Below the pieces are notes generated by a model. That model had not been told where the DNA came from. It made no database searches and saw only the letters and a program-made list of their open reading frames with translations. Positions 34,055-45,300 of a stretch of DNA of 64,000 nucleotides are shown piece by piece. Source of the DNA: Planococcus citri (taxonomy: Eukaryota; Arthropoda; Insecta; Hemiptera; Pseudococcidae); contig NC_088678.1 of the NCBI RefSeq assembly GCF_950023065.1, positions 14,126,580 through 14,190,579 of the forward strand, written 5' to 3'. The first letter of the stretch is position 1, and the number at the start of each line of letters is the position of its first letter. Both the position numbers and the translations under genes were made by a program.

Positions 34055-35472
34055 TGTATCCCGCACAACAATTGTCGACGTCGACATTCACATTGATAGT
34101 GTTGGCCTGAGAATATTCTCAAATGCTTGGAGAATATTCTCTTACAAAAATAAAAATCATGACTTTTTTCAAAAAAATTGAAGATTTTTCTACAATTTTC
34201 CACAATTTACAAGTTTTACATCTACTTTTCTTTATAAATTTCCAATTTTCCTTAATAATTTGAAACCTTTTCATGGAAATTTGGAAAGTTTTCCTAATTT
34301 TTTGAAAAGAATCTGTGGAATATGCGCATATTCTTGCGCATGCGCAAGCAAAAAAAGAATATTCGAGAATTTGCCCAACACTATGACTACATTGTTTTCC
34401 AACATAATGATGGAAAAGTGATCAATTAATTATTTAATAGGAATCTTCTGTCTGTACAAAAGCCAGGTAAATGAAAATTTTCGAAATTATCTCATTATTT
34501 CTGAAACCTTGACATGCCATCTCAACATGTAGATGTAAAATTCGATGCTTGAAATTTACATCTACAACTATGTCGACCAATTTTTCAGAATTAAAATTTC
34601 TGTTTTAGTGTTTAAAAGTTTAATAAACATTCAAAAATATGATCTTGTTCAATGAGGAAAACAAATTTTTTAGGGCATTGATGAAATTATTCACTTTTCC
34701 ACAGTTTGGAGTTGTAGATGATATGATGTTGATATAGTGGATGTATTTGTTGATGTGAAATTTCACATCAACATTAACATTGACATGTCGTTATAGTTTA
34801 GTACTCTTAGATGAAGTATTGCACCATCTTTGATATAAGGAATTTCTGTTCAACTTTTTGATTATTTATAGACTTTTCTTCTGTACTTCTTTGGAAGTGG
34901 ACTTAGCATTGATGCTGTTTTCAGCACAAGCAATAGGGATTTGACAAGACAACTGTCACACTCAAGGAAATTGTAGTAAAAAACACCAGAACTAACGAAA
35001 GGTCCCGTTGTTATCAGCAATTTTCAACAATTTTCCTTCAATTTTCACAACTATACATTCCAATGTTTATTCGGGGACCTTTCATCAGCCAATCAGAACC
35101 AAGGCGACACTAGCTCGGCGCACCTCTGTCAAGTTCCTATAGCCACATCAGAGGAAATCATTTTTGGAAAAAAAATTAAAAATTTTTAAACTCAAATTTT
35201 ATAACTTTATGAAGAGGTCGACATAAATTTTGATGTGAATGTCGATCCATCCACATCCATCACTTTTGGATGCCCCATGTTGATGTGAATTTTGACCCTG
35301 TGTTGAGCCAATTGTCGACACTAATGTAGATCAACATCAATTGACAATTACATCGACAATTAGCTTGACACAGGGTCGAAATTCACATCGACATGTGGCA
35401 TCCAAAAGTGACGGTTGTGGATGGGTCGACATTCACATCAAAATTAGCATGGTCATTGTTGTACGGGATAGA
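34055..35472. mobile_element. Composite inverted element, CCCGCACAACAAT-like ends
   Basis: The TATCCCGCACAACAATTGTC line near 34055 is mirrored, imperfectly, by CATTGTTGTACGGGATA ending near 35472. Inside the right end (35217-35450) is a strong palindrome with GTCGACATTCACATC and GACACAGGGTCGAAATTCAC arms. A nested TAGTGTTGG element sits at 34098-34381. No coding sequence. Confidence 0.5.
34098..34381. mobile_element. MITE with TAGTGTTGGcC ends (hAT-like family)
   Basis: TAGTGTTGGCCTGAGAATAT at the left and TTTGCCCAACACTA at the right, with GAGAATATTCTC palindromes inside. Same terminal family as the 8-bp-duplication element at 42631-43478, but here no matching duplication was found. Confidence 0.6.
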
Positions 35473-35759
35473 TACTTTTTGCGCTCTCTATCACTCTAGT
35501 TACCAAACTCTCATCTCTGTACATACTTTACCTGTTCTTGTAACAGTCCACTTTTATCCTTATACAATGTATACATGTAAGTATAGCAAGTTTGCTTAAT
35601 TGAGTTTTTACTTCATTTTTATGTGTATTTGCACAAAACACTCCCCATGTCCGGATTAATCAGGGATGTATCCAAAAGTGCCATAATTAATAATCAAAAT
35701 TATTAACATGTTACAAAAACACTAAATAATTACCATGCTAAGAGTGGGTCAAATAGAAA
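35473..35759. other. Non-coding spacer
   Basis: AT-rich DNA between two inverted-repeat elements. Nothing recognised. Confidence 0.3.
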
Positions 35760-36690
35760 AGAAAGAACAAGGGCGTTGACCCTTGTGCTTATCAAAATGG
35801 CGGCCATTTTGATTGACAGGTCAGCCAAAATCACAAATGTTGCATTCCAACACATAGGACTTCCACAAAATGTCTTAAATTGTAGGTAAGTACAAAAAGG
35901 TATAGATCAAAAGATCTGGCAAAAATTTATCACCTGTCAAAATTTAAAGTGCTGAAATGCCTTTTTCAATTTTTGGTGAATTTTTTGAAAATCAAATTTG
36001 GGCCAAAAATTGAAGAAAATAAAAATTTTACCAAAGTGACCTAATAGAAAACTGAAATTAAAATCCATCTGCAGTTGACATCTTCATAGCATATTGAAAT
36101 TAGTTTGCAGAATGAAGTTCGGCCTTCCAACAGCATTAAATGAAATTTGATTGAAATTCAAGTTTTAAAAATCTGCTGGAAACTCCAGGAATTTTCCAAA
36201 AGTCGCTGGAGGCTCCAAAATGACTGGAACCCACTTGAAGTTGTTTTAAGAGGGCGTTAAAATTGTTATGTAGAGTAAATTTCATCTTTTCATCTCAATT
36301 TAATGAAATTTTGTGAAAGTTTCAAGTTTCAAAAACCTGCTAGAGGCTTCAGGACTACTCAAAATGGTTTGAAATAGTTTCCAATTGATTTGGCAGATCG
36401 AAAATAGGGTATAATTCAAAGTTCAGATTTCTAGGTCAATTTGATAACATTTCGATACTTTCCTTCATTTTTGGCCCAAAATTGATTTTCAAAAATTCAC
36501 CAAAAATCGAAAAAGGCACTTTAGCATTTGAAATTTTGACAGGTGATAAATGTTTTCCTGCTCTTTCGATCTATCTTTGTACGGTTTAAAAAACTTCGCG
36601 CAAGTCCTATGTTGTAACGCAAAATCTGTGATTTCGGTTGACCTAGCTGTCAATCAAAATGGCCACCATTTTGTAAGTACGGCCACTTAA
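35760..36690. mobile_element. Foldback element with ~230-bp arms
   Basis: Left CAAAATGGCGGCCATTTTGATTGACAGgTcagcc and right TAGCTGTCAATCAAAATGGC are inverted, and the inner AATTTTGACAGGTGATAAAT is mirrored at 35925-35945. The centre carries the old dispersed repeat of 4946-5522. No coding. Confidence 0.6.
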
Positions 36691-37026
36691 GTTTGCCCTG
36701 GAGGATCGCCCAGCGGGGGGGGGTGTTTCAATAGACCTTATTATGACCCCCCCCCCCGACACGGAACCAATATTATTTGGAAGATCGAGGGGCATTTTTT
36801 TAAAAAGAGGTGCTAGTATTCAAAAGAATTTTTGATGCAGACATTTTTCAAAAAATTCTCACCAACATCGATTTATTTCATTTTTTTATTTTTAAAAATT
36901 CGAGTCGCCCATTTGCCACACATTGAATAATAGGTGGTTAGAAAGTAAAATTGACGCCTTCATCTCGCGGGAACATGTTTTTAAAATGATAAGGATTTTT
37001 TCCTAATATGAATCGTAAACTAAATT
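36691..37026. other. Intergenic upstream of plus-strand LRR gene 2
   Basis: Contains G and C homopolymer runs (36714-36724, 36748-36757). The last ~40 bases (CCTAATATGAATCGTAAACT) are conserved in front of the next two LRR genes and probably belong to the shared promoter/5' UTR. Confidence 0.4.
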
Positions 37027-38538
37027 ATGATCAATAATAATAATAACATTGTGAAGTACATTACAGGTGAGTAGGTAAATTACACCAATGTCACTTCAGA
37101 AATTATCCGAAGACCATCATTACAATTAAGGTAATTATTTATTTAATTCGAAGGTTTTATATTTCTTGCAATCCGCTTGGAAAAGAATTCTGTGTTGACT
37201 GAGAAAATCAGTAATTGCGAAGTTGGAAAAGATGATCGGGGAACACTGGTAGCGAATTGTAAGAACACCGGTATCAACAGCATTCCTCAAAATCTCGGTG
37301 CAAATATCGAAGTAGGTTGATTTTCATTTACTGGGACTTGAATTTATAAGGGAAACATTGTGTTTCAGAATTTGTACGGAGCTAAATTAATGTTTTCCAT
37401 TCTAGGTTTTAGATATCTCATATAACACAAAATTGGCTCTGAATAAAGACGATCTAAAGAGCTATCCGTATATATGGGCATTCACTATGATAAACACACA
37501 TATCACATCGATTCCTGCCGGATTTTTTCAGTACACTAAAGATCTCCAAATGGTGAATATCAGCGGTACACGAATAACCGATTTGAAAGAAATACCGTCC
37601 TCCGTTCTGTATTTCAATTACTCGTACTGTGATTTAGAATACGTTAAACTTCCTCAATTAGAGAATGCGGAAAAAGTATATTTGAGAAATTGCACAAATT
37701 TGAAAAAAGTTCCAGATTTACCTATCACAGCTCCTTTGAAAGTGCTTGATGTAAAATATTGCTCTTTAATCGAAGCCAATTATTCGCACATTGCGGCGTT
37801 TTGTCAGCTCCAATATTTTGGAGTCGACTCGAAGGATATCTCAACTCCAAATCACCTCGAAAGGTGTTGCGGCTTCGTCAAATGGTCAAAAATGCACAAT
37901 TTTGAGGTCGTTGGTTATAAATACCAGAAATGTAATGGATCTGAAGAAGGTTGCTTTTTTACATATCAAAAACGTGAAGATTGTGAGTATTAGTAGGTAA
38001 CCTGACCTGATGACAGAATTTGAAAGTGTAGACTAGTTATATGATAGAAAATTGATGAAAGGAATTTTCCACCAGTCTAATCAATGTTAATATTTATTCC
38101 AGTTGGTAAATCTACCATATTTGACTTCAATATAACCCAAGCATCGTTAAACGTGTATGCTGATTGCTGGAGAGCAATATTGAAGAGGCGATTTTTTATT
38201 ATCTTGGGCTTGATACTCATTGCTCTGCTTCTTTTAGCATTTGTTGGTTTTATTTTGTATTTTGTCGTCAAAGCTAAAATGAAGGCTCGTAAGTACTTAC
38301 CAACTTTCTTATCCTATAACTCGAAGGATAACCATGTTAATGTAATGGAATTTGTCGTACCTAATTATGAGTTCACAAGTACCTACCTAACTGATATCGG
38401 TGTCCGTTTGCAGGTAGACAACAACTAGAAAGTGATTTTTTGTCTCCTAGCGAAGTGGAAGCAGAAAGTGAACCAGAAGCTGGAAGTATCAGAGATTCTG
38501 AAACTGAATCAACGAGAGGTACCAGTGACAAGGGATGA
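37027..38538 (+). CDS. LRR single-pass membrane protein (plus-strand member 2)
   Basis: Exons 37027-37066, 37154-37311, 37406-37982, 38103-38288 and 38414-38538 join in phases 1, 0, 1, 1 to 361 residues. Exon 1 begins MINNNNNIVKYIT, with a run of Asn codons (AAT repeats) longer than in its two sister copies. Exon 2 continues the signal peptide (FIFLAIRLEK) and has cysteines at NCEVG and ANCKN before SIPQNLGANIE. Exon 3 starts VLDISYN and holds LRRs such as LQMVNISGTRITDLKEIP, AEKVYLRNCTNLKKVP and LKVLDVKYCSL, then FCQL and CCGFVKW. Exon 4 encodes the membrane segment at about residues 289-314 (FFIILGLILIALLLLAF) and basic KAKMKAR. Exon 5 is an acidic tail (EVEAESEPEAGS). A GATGAATAAA follows the stop. 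Starting at this ATG gives the phase-1 donor shared by all members. Function unknown; cell-surface location inferred. Confidence 0.82.
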
Positions 38539-40086
38539 ATAAAAACTATACATTCTACGTATGTAAGGATCTTCTCTCTCCTGCTGACCTTTGTCAACAA
38601 ATTCAGTTTTGTGTAACTTGTAAAAAATCCAATTGAGGAGTTCACTGAATTTTCGATAGCATTCGTGTGTAGTTTTATGTGAAACTCATTGTGATAGGAG
38701 CGTATTGAAATTCCTATATTGGGCAAATGGAAGAAAATAATTATTTGCGAACAATTAGGTGATCAACTGGAAGTGGAAACATAATCGAACATTTGTATTT
38801 TTCTGGTTTTCCAGGCATGAAGCTCTTTTGATTTTATCGTCGTACGAAATGTAATTTTTAGTCATAAGAATTTTATTCGAAAGTGAATTACAAAATGAAT
38901 TGAATTTTTAACAAGAGAAAACCATTGTTATAACGTTATAGAATCAAATTTTGAGATAAGTGCGAAAAATGGTACTTTTATCTTATAGGAAATTTGATTT
39001 CCGACAGAAAAGGTCCTCGTCACTTTATGCCTAATTTACTTATTCAATCGTGTTACGGCTGTTCGAAAAATTCAAAAAAATAGTGATGGAACTTTAATTT
39101 ATTCGGGACATATGTATTATTATTTTTGAGAAAAGCGACGTGTCTTTTTCACTTTTGACTTTTTCGTTTCAAGTTTGCAAATCTCCTTCCATTTTAAAGA
39201 TATTAAATTGTGCCGAAGACCTATTTTTAGTGTGTTTGAATGGGATCCCATTATTGTGCTAAAATAGTTGAAAATTGTTGAAAAATTACCCACTTTTTTT
39301 GGTAATTCAAAGACAATGCAAATTCTGAACATATTTTAAGATTTAATAATTTAGAATCAAAGGCAAATTCTGAAAATTGATTTGAAATTTTGTAAATTTG
39401 AAGACAATGGAAATTCTAAAAAAATATATGAAATTTTGTCATTTAGGGACACTGAGAATTCCAAAAATTGATTAAGTTCTGTAATTTGTAGATACAGGGA
39501 ACTATACAACTGATATGAAATATTGTACTAGTAATATTATGATGATAATGAGAATTCTGAAAAATTAGAGGCAATGTGAATTCCAAAAATTGAGTAAACG
39601 TTTTGCAATTTGCGGACAATATGTACACAATAGCGGTTATATAGCTGTTGGAAAGGCAGCTAGCTACGCGCACTTTGCAGCTGTCTAGTTTTTTTTTTTA
39701 ATTTTAATTCAATTTTTTTATTGGTGCTACGTATATATACCTACTTAGGTACATTTATTTTAAAATTCAGATCAATAAACAAAGAAGTTCCTTGCACATT
39801 TTTGGTAATAATCTCTAAAATTTAAAGAGATTTCTATGCAAACTTGAAAAAAAAGTATACTTTTGCTCATCATTTGTGTCATTCCGCAGGTAATGGGCCC
39901 ATTTGGTCGATATTGAGTAATGGATGGGTTATGGGTGGGGGAGGGGGGGGGTGAAGTGGACCTCCGGAGCAATCATATGAGCTGGATAGAAGCCCAAAAA
40001 GTGCAAAAAAATCCATAATTAAATATTTAAAAAGCTCAATTTTTGAGAAAATCACCTTCAAATTTTTTTCCTGAAAAAAGCTGAAA
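38539..40086. repeat. 3' part of segmental duplication (copy in member 2)
   Basis: Sequence downstream of this gene matches that downstream of member 3 (56466-57994) almost base for base, including ACTTTTGACTTTTTCGTTTC and GCTAGCTACGCGCACTTTGC. No exon is seen in it. The match resumes at 41679 after a 1.59-kb insertion unique to this copy. Confidence 0.85.
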
Positions 40087-41678
40087 GGAGGAGTATCGAT
40101 AAGGCCATTTTTTGGGCCCGGACAGTTATTGACTCAACCACTCTTAAAATGTTGTAATAAATGTCCCAAATACGAATCCACGGTTAATTGACCCAAAATG
40201 ACCATTTTTTGGGGTCCAGGGGTTCCCAAACTTGTGAATAAATAACGAATTTTAGGAACCACTGAGTATTATTTTCAAAAACTTTTTCAGCGTAATATAT
40301 CTGTTTGAACCTGATAAACGTTATGCGAGGTTATTTTTCCGTTTTCGACCCTCGGGGGCAAAAATGGGGGGGGGGGGGGGTTTGATTTTTTGAAAATTTT
40401 GGAACCACTATTTTGGACCTACCCCTTTGAGCCCCGCTAAAAAGCTTTTTACAGTTAATAGTATCTGAAAGAAGTCCATTTTAAGAAATTTTGAGCTCAA
40501 TAAAATTTTGCGCTGGTACTCAAAAATCCAATTTTCCAATTTTTTGTAATTTCGATATTTTGGGAACCCCTGGAAAACTAAAAACCTGCGATTTGCGCCA
40601 AACGTGACGTTTTGAGGTATATATTCAATAATCTTGATGAAAAAGTAAAATTAGGCTCCCTGTATATTCGTAATTTTGAACCCCTTTTTTAGAGCCCCCC
40701 ACTTTAGGCACCCCTAAAAAAGGCATTTATGCATATTTTTTCAAATGAATTGAAAAATTTATTTTTGAAACACACTAGCAAGTGCTCGATAATTTTTCAT
40801 ATGATTTTTCCTGTAACATTTAAAATTGAGCTATTTTGGGTCAAATTCTGAGATTTAACTCTTCGAAAAGACGTGAAAATAACGTTTTAACGATTTCAAC
40901 GTAGTAGAAATGTCAGAATTTGACCCCAAATAGCTCAATTTTGAAAGTTACAGGAAAAATCATATGAAAAATTATCAAGTACTTGCTAGTGTGTTTCAAA
41001 TGTAAATTCTTTAAATTATTTGAAAAAATATGCATAAACGCCTTTTTTAGGGGTGCCTAAAGTGGGGGGCTCTAAAATAAGGGTTCAAAATTACGAATAT
41101 GCAGGGAGCTTAATTAAACTTTTTCATTTAGATGATTGAATATATACCTCAAAACGTTACGTTTGGCGCAAATTGCAGGTTTCTAGTTTTCCAGGGGTTC
41201 CCAAAATATCGAAATTGCAAAAAATTAAAAAATTGGATTTTTGAGTACCAGTGCAAAATTTTATTGAGCTCAAAATTTGGTAACATGGACGTCTTTCAGA
41301 TATTAATTAACTGTAAAAAGCTTTTTAGCGGGGCTCAAAGGGGTAAGTTAGTTCCGAAATTCTGGTTCCAAAATTTTCAAAAAATCAAAGCCTCTCAATT
41401 TCTGCCCTCGAGGGTCAAAAATAGAAAAATCATCTCGCATGACGTTTATAAGGTTCAAACAGATATATTACGCTGAAAAACTTTTTGAAAATAATAGTCA
41501 GTGGTTCCTAAAATTATTTCTTTATTCGCAACTTTGGGAACCCCTGGAGTCCAAAAAAAAAGGTCATTTTGGGTCAACTAACCACAGATTTGTATTTGGT
41601 ATATTTATTACAACATTTTAAGAAAGGTCGAGTCGATAACTGTCCGGGCCCAAAAAATGGCCTTATCGATACTCCTCC
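40087..41678. mobile_element. 1.59-kb foldback Spy-like element between AAA and TTT
   Basis: The whole element is one inverted repeat with arms of ~780 bp. The outermost 49 bases, starting GGAGGAGTATCGATAAGGCC, are identical at both ends bar one base. The left flank is GCTGAAA and the right flank TTTCATG. The sister locus at 57989-58002 reads GCTGAAATTTCATG, so nothing was duplicated. That fits Spy-type insertion between AAA and TTT. The centre lies near 40880. Frames inside (for example 41132-41476) are by-products. Confidence 0.75.
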
Positions 41679-42630
41679 TTTCATGTAATCCCAAAACCTT
41701 CATACCTAAAATTGAAGATTATTGTTTCTGATGTCAAATATTACTACCCACCTGCAATAGCGATTTCTTTTACTCAATCTTTTCATGTTTATGAGCATTT
41801 TAAGCCTGAAAAACAATGATCAATAAATTAAAATTTTGCATAAAAATTCACTACTTTGTTCAAAAGCAAAAAAAAATTTTTTAATAACATTCTCTGTCAA
41901 AATTCAACATGTAAAAATAAAAATTGTAAAAAAAAAATTGTAAATGTTTCTTCTCCAGGTGCGAGTTGAGCCCTCACCTCTTGAGCTAGCTAAAAATGTG
42001 TTTTTAAATGGTATAAATGTTGCCACTGGTGACTAGGTGCAGTATAATTTGGAGGGTATTTTTTCGGAAGTCTTCGGAAATGAATTTACCGCGAAAAAAC
42101 AAATTCGAACAAATGGGCCCTTCTTAGAAGAACTTTAGTTCTGTTTTCCTTACCTCATTCTAATAATGCGTTCTTATGTCATTCTATTTTTATCCCATAA
42201 CGTAAAGATGCATGGTAATGTGGGAAATTATATAGGGTGTATTAGAGGACTTACTGAAGGTCGATGCAACATGCACCAAAGACCAGAGTAAGTATGTACC
42301 ATCACTTGGTTCTAGCTTCTAGCTATTCGCAGTGGCTGCAGGATCCTTGTCAAAGTATGATGTTCTGGTGGTAATTAAGTATATATGTGTATGAGGCATG
42401 GGCTTACCTCGTGTCGTACTATTTATCAATTTGCCCAACTCTCACTTGGTCAGCCACTTTGGGATCACCCTGGGCACCTCCAAATGGTGCTTGTGAAATG
42501 TGAATACATGTACCTCATCAAAGTAGAACAGCCACCAACAGCCACTATTATTGGGGTAGGCTAAGGAAAAGAGGTGGAGAGATGGTCAGCAGTGTTAGGT
42601 AAGTAGTTGCTTACATGGTGGTGTCTCCAC
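41679..42630. repeat. Segmental duplication, continued
   Basis: Homologous to 57995-59022. Contains GCGAGTTGAGCCCTCACCTC and a single GACTAGGTGCAGTATAATTT end (42028) of the 11898-12813 element family. The sister copy has 91 extra bases near 58760-58855 (GCTGACCTGTTTTATTTACT onwards). No gene recognised. Confidence 0.75.
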
Positions 42631-43478
42631 TAGTGTTGGGCAAATTTGCGAATATTCTTTATTTGCTTGCGCATGCGCATATTCTGCAGATTCTTTTCCA
42701 AAAATTGGAACATTATTGTTTAGTTTAGAGATGATAGGAAACTTTCCATGAATAGGTTTTGGTAACTTTCAAATTATTAAGGCTATTCTCTATCCCTTAT
42801 TATCACTTATCAGTAGTGATTTTTGATGAAAATTACGAACTTTGGCGGGGGATTGTGTGAAAACTATTGGACAGATATTCATGGGGTTTGGTTTATTTTA
42901 CTCAGAAAACATTCAAAAGCGAGGGTATGTCGAGATATTTTTGATTTACGTCATTTTGTGGTTGTCATTGGGAATTGAATGGAGGTACTACTGATGCTCA
43001 GATCTCCCTTGGAAAAGCTAAATTAGAAGATATGGCTACATACCCTCGCTTTCAATGATAAAGTATTAGCATTGGTGAAAAAAAATTGAAAGAATTTTTA
43101 AAATTCACAGAGAAATCCCTGTCTGAAGTTTAGATGGGAGCGGATTGCGGGACATAAGTACGACTAAATTCGTTCACTCGATTGCACGCAATCTTATGAA
43201 CAAACGATGAAAATAACGAACAAATTGGCTCCATATTTTGAACGTTTTCGCAGAGGTAGAGAATACCCTTAAGGAAAATTGGAAATTTATAAAGAAAAGT
43301 AGTTGTCAAACTTATAAATTGTGGGAAAATTGTAGAAAAATCTTTAAATTTTTTGAAAAAAATCATAATTTTTATTTTTTTGAGAGAATATTCTCCAAGC
43401 ATTTGAGAATACTTATTCGCAAATATGTGAGAATATTCTCAGATTATGCGCATTGAGAATATTCTCAGGCCAACACTA
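42631..43478. mobile_element. 848-bp hAT-type non-autonomous element
   Basis: TAGTGTTGGGCAAATTTGCG at 42631 and GGCCAACACTA ending at 43478 are inverted ends. The 8-bp GTCTCCAC occurs on both sides (42623-42630 and 43479-43486). Eight-base duplications and TAGTGTTGG/CAGTGTTGG ends are typical of hAT elements. The interior has the GCGAGGGTATGTCGAGATAT repeat also at 23190-23610. No transposase. Confidence 0.8.
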
Positions 43479-43544
43479 GTCTCCACCAATTAATTATAGC
43501 CAAATTAGTTAAGGCTGGTACACACAATCCAATATATCGATGGC

Positions 43545-44093
43545 TTGGTTTAAAAAACACGTAAGTCCAGGTTTTTCGAAAATGCTTTTTTTGTGGTTTC
43601 TTTAGTAAAAAAAAACGAGGAATCTGAATATAAAAACCTCTTAAGTCGAAAATGCACCCTAGTGCTGTAATCTGCGATAATCTAAGATTGAAAAACGCGT
43701 AAGTCCGACAAACGAGGTTTCTATAATAAAATATAAATGAAAAATACGTAAGTCCGACTTACGAGGTTTCTATTATAAAAACCACGTAACTACAAAAATT
43801 TCATCAATTTTAAATTTGAAAACCTCGTAAGTCCTCATTAAAAACCACGTAAGTCCTTTGTGAGTATGATGAAAACCTCCTATCTTGTCTTTAGAAACCT
43901 CGTATGTCCTTTCAAAGCGCTTAATTAACTACTTATAATTGATCAACCTATAAAATATCATCAGACCATACCATTAAGACCCCTAAAATATAATAATGCA
44001 ATCTAAAACGGCAAATAACAACATCTGAATGATTTAAACGTTTTTTTGCTCTCCTGAAAAATTTACTGTTTTGGACTTATGTGTTATTTAAAC
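43545..44093. mobile_element. TIR element filled with CGTAAGTCC repeats
   Basis: The ends ATCGATGGCTTGGTTTAAA and TTTAAACCAAGCCATCGAT are inverted. The MITE it entered reads CCAATATATTTGAC when intact, so the insertion is at a TATA, compatible with a TA duplication. The interior holds about nine degenerate copies of AAACCACGTAAGTCC / AACCTCGTAAGTCC. Confidence 0.6.
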
Positions 44094-44228
44094 CAAGCCA
44101 TCGATATTTGACAAACCAGGGGTGCGTTCACTTTGCATGTAGAAATCGGGTATACTCGATTTTATTAGGTATAAACAAAGCATTAGCCAATCAGGTTTTT
44201 TCATTCTTTGACAGATTTGGATCCATAC

Positions 44229-44557
44229 CATCGATATTACACTAAATGGATACACAGCGTATAGAGAGGCGGGTGGGAAATGCAGTGCTCACGAAGTTCA
44301 CAGGGGAAAGGTGAGGTTATTGAGGCGCATCCGTTCGGCGCAAAGTGATGCCCATCGAAACGTTTTGCAAGGGGGAAGAGGCGATCAACTTCAAATTTAC
44401 GCGGATCTACGCGGCCACCAAATTTGAATTCAAAATCAAAATTAACCAATCAGATACCATGCGCAGAAAAAAGTCGCATCAATAACCAAATAAGCCCCTA
44501 AGCTTCGTCGTTGTTCGTTATGGACTTGCTGGGTATCCATTTAGTGTAATATCGATG
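44229..44557. mobile_element. 329-bp hAT-type MITE with 8-bp duplication
   Basis: CATCGATATTACACTAAATG at the left is mirrored at the right over 25 bases. The 8-bp ATCCATAC flanks both sides (44221-44228 and 44558-44565). No coding. A second copy lies at 51281-51619 in reverse orientation without a matching duplication. Confidence 0.8.
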
Positions 44558-44744
44558 ATCCATACACAATACGTCAAATTTACCTCAGAAAACAAAAATA
44601 TTGTTGGTTGTCTCCTGTTGACTAATGAAATACCAAACATGTTCATTTTATTTGGAGAAATTTGCTTATCATTAGCCAATTAATTTTCCAATTTTGAACT
44701 AATTTGTGCATCATAAAGTTTGTTTATACCTATAGTCAGGTCTC

Positions 44745-45300
44745 AATTGCATATCCGCTCGCTATTCATGCTAAAAGCAATTTTATGATTGATTCTTATT
44801 CTACACACTAAAGCGAATAAATTTAGCTTGTATGCTGATTTTTTCCACTCCCCCTTTTCCGAGGGTCCACCCCCCAACATTTGAAATTCGTGTATCTCCT
44901 AATCTATGGGTTGTACAAAAAAAATTATTGAACAAAAATTGTTCCTTGAAATCAGATCTACAATTTGAGTTCATCAAAATTTGTTTTGGAGCAACCCTTC
45001 CCCCTCAAATTTAGTAAATACCCCTCCACAAAACATCAATATCATGTTTTTCACATTTTTAATGAACATTTTCAAAGTTGAAGAAAAATCTGTAATATGT
45101 AACAAAAATTGTTCAGAATTGAATATCTTTTCCAACGAATTATATTACGACCATTTTCCACCCCCCCCCCCAACTATGGTGAACTCACCTCCCCCCGGTT
45201 ATAAATACCAAACAAGCGAAAAAATCCAACGCAAGTTGTTTAGGGTTGAAATTTGCGTGGTAGGTGGGTACCATTAAGAGACTTATGCATGGAAAGTTTC
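44745..45300 (+). repeat. Extra copy of the palindrome arm module
   Basis: Matches 50440-51000 in the same direction and 45960-46500 in reverse (GCTCGCTATTCATGCTAAAA, CACCCCCCAACATTTGAAAT, AATATCATGTTTTTCACATT). The open frames near 44832-45277 recur in each copy and follow the repeat. Confidence 0.75.
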
